The position numbers were made by a program, and so were the translations under genes. A DNA stretch of 15,357 nucleotides, from positions 1 through 15,357 of the forward strand of contig JAEXBN010000026.1 in NCBI GenBank assembly GCA_023394045.1, given 5' to 3'. The notes below the pieces were generated by a model, which had not been told where the DNA came from, made no database searches, and saw only the letters and a program-made list of their open reading frames with translations. Within the stretch, counting starts at the first letter, position 1. Each line of letters begins with the position of its first letter. Of the stretch, positions 13,613-15,357 are shown in pieces. The stretch is from Bacillota bacterium (GTDB lineage: Bacteria; Bacillota; Clostridia; Tissierellales; Peptoniphilaceae).

Positions 13613-14164
13613 ATGTACGAGCAGCAGTCAACAAAGCAGCACATGAGCAAAGCAGTGGCCTCGTTTAAAGAAGATTTGTCTAAGATTCGTGCGGGGCGTG
13701 CCAACCCAAAAATTTTGGATGATATCACATTTGAATATTATGGGGCACCGACGCACATTGCTCATGCAGCGACGATCAATGTACCGGAAGCACGGCTGAT
13801 TACGATTCAGCCTTGGGATGCTCAAAATCTCAAAGCGATTGAACGCGCGATTCTTGCGGCAGATCTCGGAATTACGCCGAGCAATGATGGAAAGATGATC
13901 CGTCTTCCTTTTCCTCCGCTCACAGAAGAGCGGCGCAAGGAGCTGGTGAAAGAGATGAATCATCGTCTGGAACAGGCTCGCGTTGCGGTTCGGAATGTAC
14001 GCCGCGACGGGATGGATCAGATTGCCAAAGATGAGAAGGCCAATGTTCTGACCGAGGATGATCGTCGGGATGCGGAAGAGGAATTGCAGAAGATGACCGA
14101 TCAGTTTATTAAGGAATTGGATCAGATTGGCAAGGAAAAAGAAAAAGAACTGATGGAAATCTGA
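13613..14164 (+). CDS. frr: Ribosome recycling factor
   Basis: RRF splits post-termination ribosomes together with EF-G. The 183-residue protein matches the family length (about 185). It has KIRAGRANPKILDDI at 24-38, the domain II segment (YYGAPTHIAHAATINVPEAR at 42-61), and the long domain I helices with LPFPPLTEERRKELVK at 98-113. Three ATG codons stand in a row at 13607, 13610 and 13613. The AAGGAG at 13601-13606 touches the first and lies six bases from the third, so the third is the likely start. The gene sits between pyrH and uppS. Confidence 0.96.
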   Translation: MYEQQSTKQHMSKAVASFKEDLSKIRAGRANPKILDDITFEYYGAPTHIAHAATINVPEARLITIQPWDAQNLKAIERAILAADLGITPSNDGKMIRLPFPPLTEERRKELVKEMNHRLEQARVAVRNVRRDGMDQIAKDEKANVLTEDDRRDAEEELQKMTDQFIKELDQIGKEKEKELMEI

Positions 14165-14197
14165 TGATACGATCAGAATGTTGGAGAGAAGGGCACC

Positions 14198-14890
14198 GTG
14201 CTGGATCAACCCAAACACATTGGCATCATACTTGACGGAAATGGTCGATGGGCCACGCAGCGAGGAAAAAAGCGCACAGAGGGACATGCCCAGGGTGTGG
14301 AAACCGTCCTTGATATTGCAAGGGCAGCGGCTGACCGAGGCATCACCACTTTAAGTCTCTATGCGTTTTCTACAGAAAATTGGAAGCGCCCGGCGGATGA
14401 AGTGAGCACCTTGATGCGTCTGCTGCATTCTTTTTTGGATCGCTATCTGAATGAGCTGATGGAACGGCGCGTTCGCCTTCGCATCATGGGAGATCCGTCG
14501 CGTCTTCCTGCAGCCAATCGACTCGCCATTCGCCACGCTCTGTCTCTGACTGAAAAAAATGACGGATTGATTTTGAATATCGGCTTAAATTATGGAGGGC
14601 GTGACGAGATCGTTCGCGCCCTGCGTCATTTATCCCGAAAAGGGACGAACTTGGAACAGCTTACAGAGGAACAGCTGGAATCCGCGCTTGATACCGCCGG
14701 TCTTCCGCCGCTGGATCTTTTGATTCGCACCGGAGGGGAACGCCGCGTTTCTAATTTCATGCTCTGGCAGATCGCGTATACGGAATTGTATTTTACGGAT
14801 ACGCTGTGGCCGGATTTTTCTGCGGAAGAGCTGGATCAGGCTCTGGCTTGGTATCGTTCACAGGATCGACGCTTCGGAGGGTTAACATGA
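14198..14890 (+). CDS. uppS: Isoprenyl transferase (undecaprenyl diphosphate synthase family)
   Basis: UppS condenses eight isopentenyl diphosphates onto farnesyl diphosphate to make the C55 lipid carrier for cell-wall synthesis. The 230-residue protein carries HIGIILDGNGRWA at 7-19, with the catalytic Asp at D13, then YAFSTENWKRP at 55-65, and RTGGERRVSNF at 177-187, which binds diphosphate and Mg2+, with the closing WPDFSAEEL. The start is a GTG at 14198, preceded by AAGGG at 14189-14193 at four bases; the nearby ATG at 14178 is out of frame. The stop overlaps the cdsA start as ATGA. At 230 residues it is a little shorter than the usual 240-250, mostly at the N-terminus. Confidence 0.95.
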   Translation: MLDQPKHIGIILDGNGRWATQRGKKRTEGHAQGVETVLDIARAAADRGITTLSLYAFSTENWKRPADEVSTLMRLLHSFLDRYLNELMERRVRLRIMGDPSRLPAANRLAIRHALSLTEKNDGLILNIGLNYGGRDEIVRALRHLSRKGTNLEQLTEEQLESALDTAGLPPLDLLIRTGGERRVSNFMLWQIAYTELYFTDTLWPDFSAEELDQALAWYRSQDRRFGGLT

Positions 14891-15357
14891 GCAATCTCAT
14901 GGAACGCATTTTGATCGGAGCTATTTTGGCCATCACCTTTATCGGTGCGATTTTATCTCATTCCCGCTTGCTGCTGCTGATCGTTTTTTTATTTTTCAGT
15001 TCCGCAGCGATCTGGGAGCTTTTTGTCGTGCTGGATCCGGATAACCATGGACGAAATCGTCTGTTTACGATCATTGCGAATGCCCTTTGTCTCTATTTTG
15101 CCTATTCGGGCTCCTTTGTGCTGTATGCGGCGACCGTGGTCTTTTTCTTTATCTTTTTGTTCATGCTCTCCGTGATTCATCCTTATCGTGAATTTGAAGA
15201 TCTGTTTGAGACGCTCTTCATTACGATTTACATCACCGTATTCGATTCCTTCGCCTTCTTTTTTTCCGGGAACGATTTGCTTTTGGTGCTTTGCGTTTCC
15301 TGGGGAACGGATACTTTTGCCTATTTTAGTGGGCTTTTGTTTGGAAAAACGCCACTC
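14887..15357 (+). CDS. cdsA: Phosphatidate cytidylyltransferase, N-terminal part (3' truncated by window edge)
   Basis: CdsA makes CDP-diacylglycerol from phosphatidic acid and CTP at the inner membrane, the branch point of phospholipid synthesis. The frame is open to the last base, giving 157 residues. They are strongly hydrophobic, with about six membrane segments near residues 7-23, 27-48, 60-75, 77-97, 107-127 and 130-150. The motif SWGTDTFAYFSGLLFGK at 138-154 matches the conserved WGTDTFAYF.G..FGK of the family; the full C-terminal signature lies outside the window. The ATG at 14887 overlaps uppS by four bases and has GGAGG at 14876-14880, six bases upstream. The uppS-cdsA order supports the call. 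Confidence 0.93.
   Translation, partial: MSNLMERILIGAILAITFIGAILSHSRLLLLIVFLFFSSAAIWELFVVLDPDNHGRNRLFTIIANALCLYFAYSGSFVLYAATVVFFFIFLFMLSVIHPYREFEDLFETLFITIYITVFDSFAFFFSGNDLLLVLCVSWGTDTFAYFSGLLFGKTPL

Noticed and set aside
1..15357. A new defence, mobile or biosynthetic system
   Set aside because: Every gene belongs to a known housekeeping family in conserved order; no transposase, integrase, repeat array, tRNA or unassigned coding region was found.

Overview
The window is an ordinary but very compact housekeeping segment from a mid-GC (about 50% by eye) member of the Firmicutes/Bacillota, read entirely on the + strand. The gene order smc-ftsY-ylxM-ffh-rpsP-khpA-rimM-trmD-rplS-rbgA-rnhB-yraN-dprA-topA, then rpsB-tsf-pyrH-frr-uppS-cdsA, is the classical Firmicutes arrangement. 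Presence of ylxM, khpA and rbgA, strong AAGGAGG-type ribosome binding sites and a short FtsY without a long acidic A domain all fit. The absence of ylqD between khpA and rimM, and of the trmFO/xerC/hslVU/codY block between topA and rpsB, points away from Bacilli towards Clostridia/Tissierellia. A mid-GC relative of the Peptoniphilaceae is one guess, held with low confidence.

Layout. Bases 1-1987 hold the 3' part of smc and ftsY. A 97-bp gap (1988-2084) carries a strong promoter whose -10 element overlaps the left arm of an intrinsic terminator. Bases 2085-6003 are a tightly packed run of SRP, ribosomal-protein, tRNA-modification and ribosome-maturation genes (ylxM, ffh, rpsP, khpA, rimM, trmD, rplS), with most junctions overlapping, closed by a terminator at 6010-6041. 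Bases 6095-11154 hold rbgA, rnhB, yraN, dprA and topA, again with overlaps, and with candidate internal promoters inside rnhB and inside the 3' end of dprA. A 147-bp gap (11155-11301) holds a promoter and a foldable leader before rpsB-tsf, which ends in a strong terminator (12797-12833). Bases 12886-15357 hold pyrH, frr, uppS and the 5' part of cdsA.

How the genes work together. FtsY, Ffh and probably YlxM form the co-translational membrane targeting system. S16, L19, S2, RimM, RbgA and KhpA serve ribosome structure, maturation and RNA binding. TrmD, EF-Ts and RRF act in tRNA methylation, elongation and recycling. RNase HII, DprA, TopA and SMC act on DNA. PyrH supplies UDP, and UppS and CdsA start cell-wall lipid carrier and phospholipid synthesis.

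I found no mobile element, CRISPR array, tRNA, rRNA or defence system, and no gene that I could not assign to a known family. No stretch over 300 bases lacks a gene. The points worth a second look are regulatory: the promoter embedded in a terminator before ylxM, the structured rpsB leader, promoters hidden inside coding sequence, long overlaps between neighbouring genes, and long acidic tails on two ribosomal proteins.
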